Position numbers and translations under genes: made by a program
Notes under the pieces: model-generated
Database searches by the model: none
The model's input: only the letters and a program-made list of their open reading frames with translations
What the model was told of the DNA's origin: nothing
Assembly: GCF_000373245.1 (NCBI RefSeq)
Contig: NZ_KB890744.1
Location: 1 to 34,275, forward strand
DNA length: 34,275 nucleotides
DNA from: Echinicola pacifica DSM 19836
Lineage (GTDB): Bacteria; Bacteroidota; Bacteroidia; Cytophagales; Cyclobacteriaceae
Direction of reading: 5' to 3'
In this document: piece after piece, positions 25,280 through 33,727 of the stretch
How the letters are laid out: each line of letters starts with the position of its first letter
Position numbering within the stretch: the stretch's first letter is position 1

Positions 25280-26083
25280 TTAAAGTTTGACCAGCTTCCT
25301 GGCTATTTTTAGCAGATCAGTCTCTACGATTTCCGGTGTTGGAGCGAGAGGAAAGAGCTGTTTTCCTGGTCTAGCGATAAAGGCAGCTCTCCATCCGGCC
25401 CACTGCGCCCCGGCGACATCCCAGCCATGAGCAGCGACCAGCATGGATTCAGCTGGGGCTATACCTAGCTTTTTCGATGCCCATTGGTAGGTTTCGGAAA
25501 AAGGCTTAAATTTCCCTACATCCTCCACGCTCAGTCTTTCGTCAAAATACTCCAGCAAGCCGGCGTATTCAAATTGATTTTTCACCCCTGCATTGGAGGA
25601 GTTGGTAAAAGAAACCAACTTATACCCATCTGCACGAAGCATTTCCAAGGCTTCTTTCACCTCTGGATGAGCGGGCAAGGATTGCAGGGCTTTGGAGATC
25701 ACCTTACGTGCCTCCTCCTCGGAGATATCGATATCATGATTGGCAGCCACCATCTGCAAGGCTGCGGCACCAATATGGCCAAAGTGCTCATACTGACCCG
25801 AAGCAGAGACCACCAGAGAATATTGCAGCATAGTCGTAAACCACAGTGATAGTAATTCAGATCGTCCTTCCAAGGCCTCACTCACGGTTTCTTTCATCGC
25901 CGTAAGGTCCAATAAGGTTTCATTGACATCAAAAAACAAGACCTTTGGGCGGCCGATAATGAGTGGATTCTTAGCGCTATTTGTGGTATTTGCCATCATA
26001 AGATTTGGGATTATAAGTCCAGAGGATCCGAGGATCCCTAATTTCTTGATAAACGAACGTCGTTGTTCTTCAGTATTTTTCAT
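25280..26083 (-). CDS. Haloacid dehalogenase type II-like protein with a Tat-type signal
   Basis: The 267-residue protein starts with EEQRRSFIKKLGILGSSGLI, a twin-arginine signal (RRSFIKK) before a hydrophobic stretch, so it should be exported folded. The HAD core follows: VLFFDVNETLLDL with nucleophile Asp52, a helical cap, SFTNSSNAG as motif II, the Lys in VGKFKPFSETY, and VAAHGWDVAGAQWAGW as motif IV, which is the form seen in L-2-haloacid dehalogenases. It would hydrolyse the carbon-halogen bond of short haloacids. Most relatives are cytoplasmic, so the Tat signal is unusual. It is a single gene with its own terminator. Substrate is untested. Confidence 0.88.
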   Translation of the reverse strand: MKNTEEQRRSFIKKLGILGSSGLIIPNLMMANTTNSAKNPLIIGRPKVLFFDVNETLLDLTAMKETVSEALEGRSELLSLWFTTMLQYSLVVSASGQYEHFGHIGAAALQMVAANHDIDISEEEARKVISKALQSLPAHPEVKEALEMLRADGYKLVSFTNSSNAGVKNQFEYAGLLEYFDERLSVEDVGKFKPFSETYQWASKKLGIAPAESMLVAAHGWDVAGAQWAGWRAAFIARPGKQLFPLAPTPEIVETDLLKIARKLVKL

Positions 26084-26459
26084 AATTCGTTGAATTGCCT
26101 AAAATTTGCTGTCTCTCGTCATATAAAGTCTAGCGATTAGCCTTGTCATGGGATTCTCCTGAGCCTAGTCTACAATGGGTGGAATCCCCAAAGATCATGC
26201 TTACAAAGTAATTTGGTGGTGGAAAATGCGTCCGGATGGACCTGCCAAGATAACCCCATTCAAATGGAAATCGCCTTTAAATAGGCAATTTCCTTACCTC
26301 ACACCACCTCTTAATAGGTACCACAACTTCTATACCCCTGAAATCAGCATTAGGAAGTTATATAATATACTATTTAGGGCCTTAGGATAATTGATTTTGT
26401 CCTAAACCAATTAAAATTAAAATGGCACTGATCGCTGGGATCAGTGCCATTGAAAAAGA
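26084..26459. other. Intergenic region without a supported gene
   Basis: A 71-codon plus-strand frame exists here, but its product is rich in Trp, Pro and Lys and resembles nothing I know. I consider it non-coding. The right end holds the terminator at 26421-26451. Confidence 0.45.
26421..26451 (-). terminator. Terminator of the AhpD-like gene
   Basis: A 13-bp perfect stem, AATGGCACTGATC/GATCAGTGCCATT, has a 5-nt loop. On the minus strand it is followed by TTAATTTTAATT. It starts only 9 bp after the stop codon of the AhpD-like gene. Confidence 0.75.
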
Positions 26460-27026
26460 TTACTTCTTCCATGCATATTTTTCAAATGCCTTATCCGAAG
26501 GAGTTTCAGCGATATGATTGGTATAGTTACTGATCACCTTTTGGGACAAGCCAAGGATGATATCCAGTAAGTTGGTCTGATTATAGCCCGCATCAAAGAA
26601 CTTTTGACTTACCTCTTCAGAGATGAAGCCTCTATCCTTTACGATTGCCAAAGTGGTTTCGTGAAGAACCTGAAGCTTCTCGGTGGGCAGCTCAGTTTTA
26701 TTTCTAAGAGCATCGATGATCTCTTGATCCACCTTCATGGAGTGAGCAATGGCGGTGTGAGCAGGCACACAATAATGGCATTCGTGCTCCACATTGATGG
26801 TCTGCCATACCACGGTAAGCTCATCAGCGTCGAAGCTAGAATTGGAAAATAACTCATGTAGCCTCTGATAGGCCTCTAAAAGTTGTGGAGACCCCGCCAA
26901 TACCCCATGGAGGTTGGGCACATAGCCATAAGCATCCTTAGATTTCTGCAATAAAGGCTTGCTCTTTTCCGGTGCTGAATCGATCGTGTGTACTGTCAGT
27001 TGGTCTTTCTTTTCGGTAGTGCTCAT
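26460..27026 (-). CDS. Carboxymuconolactone decarboxylase/AhpD-like protein
   Basis: The 188-residue protein has the all-helical AhpD-like fold. The signature HECHYCVPAHTAIAHS gives Cys83 and Cys86 in a CxxC and His90, the layout of alkylhydroperoxidase-type members rather than true decarboxylases. ELTVVWQTINVEHECHYC is the usual leading helix. It probably reduces peroxides or serves as a thiol redox protein in the cytoplasm. A TetR-family gene lies 71 bp before it on the same strand. A 23-bp element in that gap recurs before the TetR gene, which suggests both genes are controlled by the same repressor. Substrate is unknown. Confidence 0.82.
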   Translation of the reverse strand: MSTTEKKDQLTVHTIDSAPEKSKPLLQKSKDAYGYVPNLHGVLAGSPQLLEAYQRLHELFSNSSFDADELTVVWQTINVEHECHYCVPAHTAIAHSMKVDQEIIDALRNKTELPTEKLQVLHETTLAIVKDRGFISEEVSQKFFDAGYNQTNLLDIILGLSQKVISNYTNHIAETPSDKAFEKYAWKK

Positions 27027-27060
27027 AATAGTATTTGGTTTTATATAATGAAAATTTTAT

Positions 27061-27083
27061 TTCTAAACGATTAGTTAGTTATT
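27061..27083 (+). repeat. 23-bp element before the AhpD-like gene (possible TetR operator)
   Basis: This element begins TTCTAAAC and ends AGTTAGTTATT. It matches the reverse complement of 27675-27697 at 20 of 23 positions. It lies between the TetR-family gene and the AhpD-like gene, about 35 bp before the latter's start. Confidence 0.6.
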
Positions 27084-27097
27084 GAATAAAAATAAGG

Positions 27098-27658
27098 TTA
27101 GCCCTTATTAAATATAGATTCTATATAGGTACTGATTTGATCCTTAGTGAAGATCTTTGAGGATGAAGCAAGGCCAAACATAGAGATAATATAATAGTCC
27201 GCTTTCGACTCAATATCATCAGGACTTAGACCTTCTTTACTTAAAGCTTCGGCAAATACCGCACGCACCTCATTCATGAACTTAAGCAGCACGGCTTTGA
27301 TTTCGGGCTCGGCATTATCGCCCAATTCATTGGCTGTATTGGTAATCAAACAACCCTTAGGGCTATTTTCATCTCTGGAAAACTCCAGAAAATCATAGAA
27401 ATATTCCTTGATTCCTTCGATCCCTTTATCAGATACCAGCAGCTTCTCAAGGAGGACATTCAGTTTCTGCTTATAGCAATTAAGACATTCAACGAATACC
27501 CCATTCTTACTCCCAAAACTGGAATAAATAGAGAATTTATTAATCCCCATTTCTTTCTCCAAACGCTGCATGGAAGTGGTTTCATAGCCATTCTTCCAAA
27601 ATAAGGCCATCGCTTTTTCAATTACTTCCTCTTCCAGGTACTCTTTTTTACGTGCCAT
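27098..27658 (-). CDS. TetR/AcrR-family transcriptional regulator
   Basis: The 186-residue protein opens with the TetR DNA-binding domain: EEVIEKAMALFWKNGYETTS, then RLEKEMGINKFSIYSSFGSK. The C-terminal ligand domain (SPKGCLITNTANELG, then YYIISMFGLASSSKIFTKDQ) is that of the group with PKGCLI..T motifs, which often controls small oxidoreductase genes. It precedes an AhpD-like gene on the same strand. A shared 23-bp element in front of both genes suggests autoregulation plus control of the neighbour. The inducer is unknown, perhaps an electrophile or quinone. Confidence 0.88.
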   Translation of the reverse strand: MARKKEYLEEEVIEKAMALFWKNGYETTSMQRLEKEMGINKFSIYSSFGSKNGVFVECLNCYKQKLNVLLEKLLVSDKGIEGIKEYFYDFLEFSRDENSPKGCLITNTANELGDNAEPEIKAVLLKFMNEVRAVFAEALSKEGLSPDDIESKADYYIISMFGLASSSKIFTKDQISTYIESIFNKG

Positions 27659-27674
27659 TGATTAAGCTAACGGG

Positions 27675-27697
27675 AATAACTAACTGAATGTTTAGAA
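27675..27697 (-). repeat. 23-bp element before the TetR gene (possible operator)
   Basis: On the minus strand it reads TTCTAAAC, ATTC, AGTTAGTTATT. It is an inverted copy of the element at 27061-27083 with 3 mismatches. It lies 17-39 bp upstream of the TetR start codon, so it probably overlaps the promoter. Confidence 0.6.
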
Positions 27698-27840
27698 AAG
27701 AGTATACTTTTTTTAAAAATCAGCATTCATAAAAACAGCAATCCACCTATAACAAATTGATAATCAATAAACTATACGATAATAGGGATCTATAAATAAT
27801 AATAGATGAACCTAAAAATAAGAGGGAGGCTGAGTCTCCC

Positions 27841-29067
27841 TTATTCCATAATAATCATTGTTTTGGGTTTTTGGACTTTCGACCGAGGGATAGTTTTGGC
27901 TCGGCCTTGGTTATTTTTACGGGGTTTTCCTTTCTTTTTCTTACCCCACCAGATGATAAAGCCCGTAATCGGTAAACTGCCAGAAATAATGCAGACTAGA
28001 AAAGCGATAATCTTGGTCCAGATCCCCCCGATAAGGCCTAAGTGCAGATCATAGTTTAAGCGCATCAGTTGCTCCCCTCCATTGGCCTCATTATAAGGCA
28101 GCCCTGCTTTCAATAGTTTTAAACTATGCTGTTCGTAATGATAATCGATTTTTCTAAAAGTACTTATCAGACTTGGATTGACCTGTAAGTTCCAGACGCC
28201 GGCCTCGCCACGCGGATAAAACATACTAAATCGGTTCTCTTCCACATCAAGACCTGATGTAACTAGCTTGCTAAATAAAATATCTTCCTCCAAAACACCC
28301 TCCTTGGCCATCAAAGTGGTATCTGAACTAAACCGATCAAATACCTCCTTCTCCCCTGCCGAGCCGACCCAATATACAGAGCTGCGGAACCAGTCCATGC
28401 CATAGACCATCCCCGTCAGGCCCAGCACGAGGGCGATCAAAAGGGAGTAAAAGCCGATTACATTATGTAGATCATAATTGAGACGCTTTGGGCTGGCGGG
28501 CCATTTCACCTTGAAGCTAGCATTTTTGGTGGCGCGGGTCCACTTTTTGGGCCACCAAAGCACCAAGCCGGTGATCAGTGTGATGACAAAAATCAAGGTA
28601 CTATAAGCCACGACGGGCTTCCCTATAGGCCGAGGCAGCCAAAGCTGGTAATGCCCCATCAGCATAAATCTAAAAAAGTCATCATTTAATTTCCGAAGGT
28701 GCAGCACCTCCGCAGTATAGGGATTGACCAGCACCTGGCGGTAATTCCTTCGATCTTGGTAATAAGGTACCATGGCGCTTCGTCCTTCCCCTCTATACAT
28801 CACGCCATACACGCTTGGGAAGCCATATTCCTGCTTCACCGCCTCTGCCAGCACGGATGGAGGCAATAGCTCCTGTCCTTCCGATGCCTGCACTGTTTCA
28901 TATGGCTCCAACAGCAAGCGTATTTCATCCTCAAAAGTAAGGGCTGCAGCAGTAAGGCTCACCAAAACCACCACGATGCCCGACACCAAACCAAGCCACA
29001 GATGCAGCCAAGCTGATATTCTATAAAATAAGGAGCGATTTTTTACTGTTTTCTTTTTCTTAAGCAT
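27841..29067 (-). CDS. PepSY-domain membrane protein, XusC-like putative ferric-siderophore reductase
   Basis: The 408-residue inner membrane protein has four hydrophobic segments: residues about 20-45 (LGLVSGIVVVLVSLTAAALTF), about 150-170, about 205-225 and near 365-385. Conserved His residues at helix ends (SAWLHLWLG, LMGHYQLW, YDLHNVIGF, YDLHLGLIGG) suggest heme ligation. PepSY-like soluble parts lie between helices 1 and 2 and between 3 and 4. It follows a DUF4374 lipoprotein and a TonB receptor on the same strand, the order of the XusABC xenosiderophore system of Bacteroides, where XusC is thought to release iron. A hairpin in the 214-bp gap before it may lower its expression. Confidence 0.82.
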   Translation of the reverse strand: MLKKKKTVKNRSLFYRISAWLHLWLGLVSGIVVVLVSLTAAALTFEDEIRLLLEPYETVQASEGQELLPPSVLAEAVKQEYGFPSVYGVMYRGEGRSAMVPYYQDRRNYRQVLVNPYTAEVLHLRKLNDDFFRFMLMGHYQLWLPRPIGKPVVAYSTLIFVITLITGLVLWWPKKWTRATKNASFKVKWPASPKRLNYDLHNVIGFYSLLIALVLGLTGMVYGMDWFRSSVYWVGSAGEKEVFDRFSSDTTLMAKEGVLEEDILFSKLVTSGLDVEENRFSMFYPRGEAGVWNLQVNPSLISTFRKIDYHYEQHSLKLLKAGLPYNEANGGEQLMRLNYDLHLGLIGGIWTKIIAFLVCIISGSLPITGFIIWWGKKKKGKPRKNNQGRAKTIPRSKVQKPKTMIIME

Positions 29068-29240
29068 ACCGAAAAGAGACTTGGCGTGAGGAATTGGGAC
29101 TAGAAGTTTAGCATTAATTAAAATGCTAATCTTCCCTTAATGAGAGATATGGCGAGGAACTTGTCTACTTTAATAGGAGAGTTTTGGCCTACCCATCACA
29201 AGGTGGTTTAGCCTTGTTTATGGATAAAAATGAAGAAGAA

Positions 29241-29272
29241 TGACCAATTGAACCCGGGAGTCCAATTGGTCA
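29241..29272 (-). terminator. Terminator or attenuating hairpin between the XusB-like and XusC-like genes
   Basis: A perfect 10-bp stem, TGACCAATTG/CAATTGGTCA, has a 12-nt loop. On the minus strand it is followed by TTCTTCTTCATTTTT. It lies 10 bp after the DUF4374 stop. The tail is not a pure T-run, so read-through into the PepSY gene is possible. Confidence 0.6.
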
Positions 29273-29281
29273 ATACCTTTC

Positions 29282-30517
29282 TTATTCGGCGACAGCGAGT
29301 CGGCTGATGGCTGTGATGGTGCCACCTTCCACTTTTAGCCCTCGGCTGGCAGTGGCAGACTGTGCATCCACCTGATAGACATAGGATCCCTCAGTGGTGG
29401 TGAAGCCAATGAAGGCCGTTTTGCCATCCATAAGGGAGTAATTATTGGTGGTGACATTGGTGATTTCTTCCACTGCAGGAGTACCGCTCACCCAGGTGAA
29501 GGTTTCGTCATACACATTGAGTATTCCCAATCTTTTCCCAGTGGTATAGGCACCTTTTTCGTTGTGCATAAACACTACGAAATTGCCTAGGCCAAGATAA
29601 GTCTGGTTGGTGACATGATATCCGTCAGCCACATCCTCCACATTGAAATAATAATCCTGGTCAAACTCCGTCTCGCCTGCTTTTATCCGCACAAAAGCAG
29701 AGGGGCTGGTGGAGGTAGCGACCCCATTGCTGGTGGCCACGGCGGAGGAGAAGGCATAGGCATCTCCGTTTTCTACTTCTACAAGTCCATTGGTAAAATA
29801 CCTGCCGATATAGCTAATTCTATTGTCCTTGATCACTTTTTCCAAATTCATAGAGGGATAGTCATACACGGCTACCCAGGCGCTATCAGGGTAAGAAGTC
29901 CCGAAAGTATCATTGCAGCAACCTTTGATGCTCATATAGGGGGCATATACCTTTTCGCCCACCTGAGTAAGCCAGGTAAAATGTGCTCTTTCTCCATTGG
30001 AAGCGACATCCACGATATTCGTCAGGCCATTGGCTTTGATCTGCAGCAGATCGGTATCCAGCTGATACCAAGAGGCATCCTCTGCTCCACTACGAGGAAT
30101 TTTCATCATCAGGATATCATCATTCACCGGTGCAAACACCTGTACGGTCTCAGACTGGAAATCTGACAATTTCTGCAAGGCCCCATTTTCATCCAGCTGA
30201 TAGGTGGTGACCGCTCCAGGATTCCCCTGTCCATAGAGCAGGCTGAAGAACTTATTATTATTGGTTACATAATAGCGGTAAGTCCCATCCTGCTCGATGC
30301 CATTACCCACAGTACTGATGGTACCAGAGCTAAGATCCTCAGCCGTAAGCAGATAATCAGCCACTCCCTCCGAGGTGGTCGGGGTGGATGCGATTATATA
30401 CCTAGCCTGCACATCCTCTCCCGGGGTCACCGTAGGCTTTTCATCTTCACTACATCCAAACATCCCAAATGCGGCCAGAGCAGCTGCTCCGACACAATAA
30501 TTAAATTTCACTTTCAT
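29282..30517 (-). CDS. DUF4374 surface lipoprotein, XusB-like siderophore binder
   Basis: I start it at 30517, 13 bp after the receptor stop, because this Met opens a good lipoprotein signal (MKVKFNYCVGAAALAAFGMFGC, broken here as MKVKFNYC then GAAALAAFGMFGC; Cys22). The frame is open to 30613, but that start overlaps the receptor gene. The 411-residue product shows repeated beta-strand units typical of a propeller and the DUF4374 landmarks YIIASTPTTSEGVADYLLTA and VYAPYMSIKGCCNDTFGTSY. In Bacteroides the related XusB is a surface lipoprotein that binds ferric enterobactin-type siderophores. The neighbours (TonB receptor, PepSY protein) are the same, so a similar role is likely; the actual ligand is not. 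Confidence 0.85.
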   Translation of the reverse strand: MKVKFNYCVGAAALAAFGMFGCSEDEKPTVTPGEDVQARYIIASTPTTSEGVADYLLTAEDLSSGTISTVGNGIEQDGTYRYYVTNNNKFFSLLYGQGNPGAVTTYQLDENGALQKLSDFQSETVQVFAPVNDDILMMKIPRSGAEDASWYQLDTDLLQIKANGLTNIVDVASNGERAHFTWLTQVGEKVYAPYMSIKGCCNDTFGTSYPDSAWVAVYDYPSMNLEKVIKDNRISYIGRYFTNGLVEVENGDAYAFSSAVATSNGVATSTSPSAFVRIKAGETEFDQDYYFNVEDVADGYHVTNQTYLGLGNFVVFMHNEKGAYTTGKRLGILNVYDETFTWVSGTPAVEEITNVTTNNYSLMDGKTAFIGFTTTEGSYVYQVDAQSATASRGLKVEGGTITAISRLAVAE

Positions 30518-30530
30518 AATTTTCACTTGA

Positions 30531-32894
30531 TTAATAAATAAAATATCTGATTTTTCCACTGACATTTCGACCCGGTTTTTGAAGGCTGAAGTTGTCATAT
30601 ATTTTCTTGTCAAAGATGTTTCTGCACTCTGCGGTAAACTGAAAGCGGTTTTGCTTCCCGAAGGTATAAGTCATATTCAGGTCATGAGACAGCTGCTCGG
30701 GAACGCCAAACTTATCGCTGCCCAGACTCGGCCAATAGAGGTAAAAAGCATGCACATAAAGTAGATTATACCCGATCACCAATCGTTTTCCTTCCTTGAT
30801 GAAATTTTCAAAGGTATAAGAGGCATCCGCATTGCCATAGAAATAAGGCATATTGGGAATTCTGTCTCGGTACACCACGCTTTCCACGGTCTGTCCCTCT
30901 TCATATTGGGTGTTATTTCGCAGACTTTGGTAGGTGATATTGGCGCCAAGGGTAAAGGACTGCTTATAAAAATACCTCAGCTCCCCTTCCACCCCTATAT
31001 TGGTGACATTGAACAGGTTATCCATCACCTGCATGGTTTGATTATTATTAAGGCGAGGGCGGATGAAGTCCTTGGCATCTCTGTAAAAGACATTTCCCCC
31101 AATCTCCATTCGGTGACTTGGGCCCATCGTTTTCCAGTAGCTAGCGCCAAGGTTATAGTTATAGCTGCTCTCTGGCTTTAGGTCGAGATTTCCCTGCAGG
31201 TTGACCATATCGCCAAATAGCTCCTCTGGCTCGGGCAGTCTATAGCTCTTCTCAAAGGAGCCTTTGAGCTGGAGATTGTCCCCGAAGAAATAGGTAGCCG
31301 CAAAGCCATAGCCTTGGTAGCTAAACGTTTCCTTTTCGTTTCGGTAAGCCACATCCCCATAGTTGCCGCTGGGATTATAGGCTAGAGCGAAATAATTAGC
31401 TTGCAGGTAATTTTTACCAAATAATGAAATATTGAATTGGTCGTTGGCTTGGTACCTATAGCTTAAACCGCTGATATTCTTCTGGCTTTTTTGGGGCTTT
31501 TCATAGAGGTTTTGGTCGGGAAATAGTTCATTGGTGCCTTCTCTATCGAAGGAGTTGATCACATTGCTAAAGGAAATTGCATGATGGGCACCGAAGCTAT
31601 AGTCCGCATTTGCCGTGAGCAAAGCATTATTGTTCTGGTATTTATATAGGGTATAAGAGCGCTCCCCGCCGGGAGTATCATATTCCAGGTATTGCTGAAA
31701 CCAGTTGTATCGACGATGGACGGTATCGATATTCTGCTCCGAGCCAAAGTTATAATTAGCATTCAGGGTCACATTCAAACCCTTGGTAATGAGGTCTTCC
31801 TTGCGGTATTTGAGGGTAGGCATCAGGATGGTTCCATTCCTATTCCAATCCCCAAAAACACTCACCAGTCTGGCACCCGTTTGGATTTCTTTATAGTTCT
31901 TCCCCACAGTAAGCCCCAGCAAAAGCTTATCGGCATAGGGCTTATTCTGAACGCCTATCTGAGTGATCAGGGTCTCATTATGGTAAGTATCATTGAACCT
32001 TCGCACGGTCTGATCGGGGTAATATTTTCCGGTATTGATATCGGCCACATCCACGGTCACCCAATAGTCATTATCGGAGTAATTTTGGAAGGCATTCATC
32101 TGAAAGGTAAATCCCGAAGGCGCCACATAGGCCGTGTTGATGACTGTCTTATGCGTATTGAAAGAACCATAAGAATAGGAGATGTCCAGGTAACTTTTAC
32201 CCGCTTGATTAGTGATAATATTGACTGCTCCACCGAGGGCATCTGCTCCTAAACCGACTGGTACCACACCCTTATAGACCTCTATCCTCTCGGCGAGATT
32301 GATGGGAAGATTATTGAGTTGGAAGGAAGAACCAAAATTATCCATAGGAATACCATCGATAAAAAACTTCACCTGCTTGCCCGTAAATCCATTGAGGGAA
32401 AAGTTCATCGTGGAGCCTACTCCCCCGGATTCTCTCACCCGCACCCCCGACACCCTATCGAGAGCATGGCCGATATCCAGGGTGGTATTATGCAATTTGC
32501 GGGCATCCACCACATCCACATTGAATGCCTTCTCCTTTATTTCTTTGACGATGGACTTCCCAGTCACCGTCACTTCGTTCAGATCCTGCGCATTCTCCTC
32601 CATTTGGATTTGGAGATAGGTACTAGTCTCGGGATTTACGTTCACCTGTGTGGACTGATAGCCCATAGAAGTGAATTCCAGCGTAAGGCTAGATTGGCTG
32701 GTAAGGGGAAAACTAAATTCTCCATTAAGATCAGTCACCGTCCCCTTATTGGTGGCGGTATCTCTAACCAATACCCCCGGAAGCTGCTCCCCTTTGGCGT
32801 CTTTCACCTTGCCCTTTAGCACTTGCTGAGCCAAAATTGGAAAATGCATCAGAAGAAAAATATAGAGCAGGATCAGTTCCTTTGTGTGTTTCAT
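30531..32894 (-). CDS. TonB-dependent receptor, XusA-like, putative siderophore uptake
   Basis: The 787-residue receptor has a signal peptide (FPILAQQ), a CarboxypepD_reg-like domain at about 25-105 (LKGKVKDAKGEQLPGVLV to SMGYQSTQV), a TonB-box region (LNEVTVTGKS), a plug with HALDRVSGVRVRESGGVGST and ADALGGAVNIIT, and a barrel ending NVSGKIRYFIY. It transports a ligand, probably a ferric siderophore, through the outer membrane. It is first in a unit with a DUF4374 lipoprotein and a PepSY protein, the XusABC arrangement. Upstream lie a perfect TAnnTTTG element and an AT-rich Fur-like box, so iron repression is expected. Heme or another metal complex is a less likely cargo. Confidence 0.9.
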   Translation of the reverse strand: MKHTKELILLYIFLLMHFPILAQQVLKGKVKDAKGEQLPGVLVRDTATNKGTVTDLNGEFSFPLTSQSSLTLEFTSMGYQSTQVNVNPETSTYLQIQMEENAQDLNEVTVTGKSIVKEIKEKAFNVDVVDARKLHNTTLDIGHALDRVSGVRVRESGGVGSTMNFSLNGFTGKQVKFFIDGIPMDNFGSSFQLNNLPINLAERIEVYKGVVPVGLGADALGGAVNIITNQAGKSYLDISYSYGSFNTHKTVINTAYVAPSGFTFQMNAFQNYSDNDYWVTVDVADINTGKYYPDQTVRRFNDTYHNETLITQIGVQNKPYADKLLLGLTVGKNYKEIQTGARLVSVFGDWNRNGTILMPTLKYRKEDLITKGLNVTLNANYNFGSEQNIDTVHRRYNWFQQYLEYDTPGGERSYTLYKYQNNNALLTANADYSFGAHHAISFSNVINSFDREGTNELFPDQNLYEKPQKSQKNISGLSYRYQANDQFNISLFGKNYLQANYFALAYNPSGNYGDVAYRNEKETFSYQGYGFAATYFFGDNLQLKGSFEKSYRLPEPEELFGDMVNLQGNLDLKPESSYNYNLGASYWKTMGPSHRMEIGGNVFYRDAKDFIRPRLNNNQTMQVMDNLFNVTNIGVEGELRYFYKQSFTLGANITYQSLRNNTQYEEGQTVESVVYRDRIPNMPYFYGNADASYTFENFIKEGKRLVIGYNLLYVHAFYLYWPSLGSDKFGVPEQLSHDLNMTYTFGKQNRFQFTAECRNIFDKKIYDNFSLQKPGRNVSGKIRYFIY

Positions 32895-32934
32895 CGTACG
32901 TGTAGATTGCGTAATTTCATTCTAAATTCTTTTC

Positions 32935-32946
32935 TACCAATTGGTA
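32935..32946. promoter_or_regulatory. 12-bp palindrome in the leader of the XusA-like gene
   Basis: TACCAATTGGTA is a perfect palindrome 41-52 bp before the start codon, downstream of the predicted promoter. It may be a second regulator's site. No regulator gene for it is recognisable nearby. Confidence 0.4.
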
Positions 32947-32963
32947 AAAAACACCTAATCGTT

Positions 32964-32982
32964 ATTTAGATTAAGTTTAAAT
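32964..32982. promoter_or_regulatory. Fur-like box of the XusA-like gene
   Basis: ATTTAGA-TTAAG-TTTAAAT is an inverted repeat with one mismatch, in the AT-rich style of Fur boxes. It lies just downstream of the TAnnTTTG element at 32988-32995, where it would cover the transcription start. Confidence 0.5.
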
Positions 32983-32987
32983 TAAGG

Positions 32988-32995
32988 CAAAGGTA
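32988..32995 (-). promoter_or_regulatory. TAnnTTTG promoter element of the XusA-like gene
   Basis: TACCTTTG on the minus strand is a perfect -7 element about 95 bp before the start codon. Twenty nt upstream the expected TTG reads ATG, so the -33 element is weak. Confidence 0.5.
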
Positions 32996-33727
32996 TTTCA
33001 AAAATTGATTCACACCATAGGATGCTTCCCTATTTTTCAATTGTATTTTTCTATCGAATTAGAATCTTGATAAAAGAGATTTATCAGCGGAATTAAACAA
33101 CTGTTTATCACCTGTCAGAGGCTGTTCACGCGCACAGTTTCAGGAATATGGAATAGGTCTGAGAAGGATGGTTGAGAAAAACCAGTGAGACAAATGCTAG
33201 CAAAAAGACCTTAAAAGTATTGACATGAGCATATATTTCTTGCATTATCCCCTAAAATCAAGCTCCTGCTTTTTCAGGTTTTGAGGTTCCTGGACCAGGA
33301 TAATAAATACGCAAGCAAGCCTAAACCCAGTGATGGTAATCCATTTATTTAGCGTCCAATTCCGCCCTATTGCAGCATGGCTACTTGTCATTTGTTCCCG
33401 CTAACCTATGGACCAAATAGGATGAGCCAGCCCTCCGGTAGGTTAAGCAATTATTATTCTAAGGAGATTTTTTACACCAATTATTCATGGATTCCCTCAA
33501 AAGGTATTTGCTCCAGTACCCCAAGAGCTTCGGAAGCATCGAGAAAATTCAAGTAAGAGGAAAATGAGAGAAACCGCATTTTCGCATCCCTCAAATTTGA
33601 TAGGGCTCAGAAACTTAAGTGATCATAATCCACGACAATCTACCTTAGGTCTTGGCCGGGTCTTATACTACCAAAAAATACGGAAGAAAGGGTTTCCTTC
33701 TCCCTTGGGGAGGAATTTCCCTGCAAG

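Larger units (their letters stand above)
32895..33727. other. Long intergenic region between the XusA-like gene and the hybrid regulator
   Basis: The left 100 bp hold the regulatory sites listed separately. A further perfect palindrome, TAAACA-AC-TGTTTA, is at 33094-33107. The remaining 600 bp have no frame that I can support as a gene and no clear terminator. Confidence 0.45.

Noticed and set aside
26175-26390. 71-codon plus-strand ORF
   Set aside because: Unusual composition (Trp, Pro, Lys), no motif, no neighbour context, no promoter seen.
29615-30166. 183-codon plus-strand ORF inside the DUF4374 gene
   Set aside because: Antisense shadow of a well-supported gene.
31692-32252. 186-codon plus-strand ORF inside the XusA-like gene
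   Set aside because: Antisense to a clear TonB receptor; its His/Ile-rich composition is a by-product of the receptor's codons.
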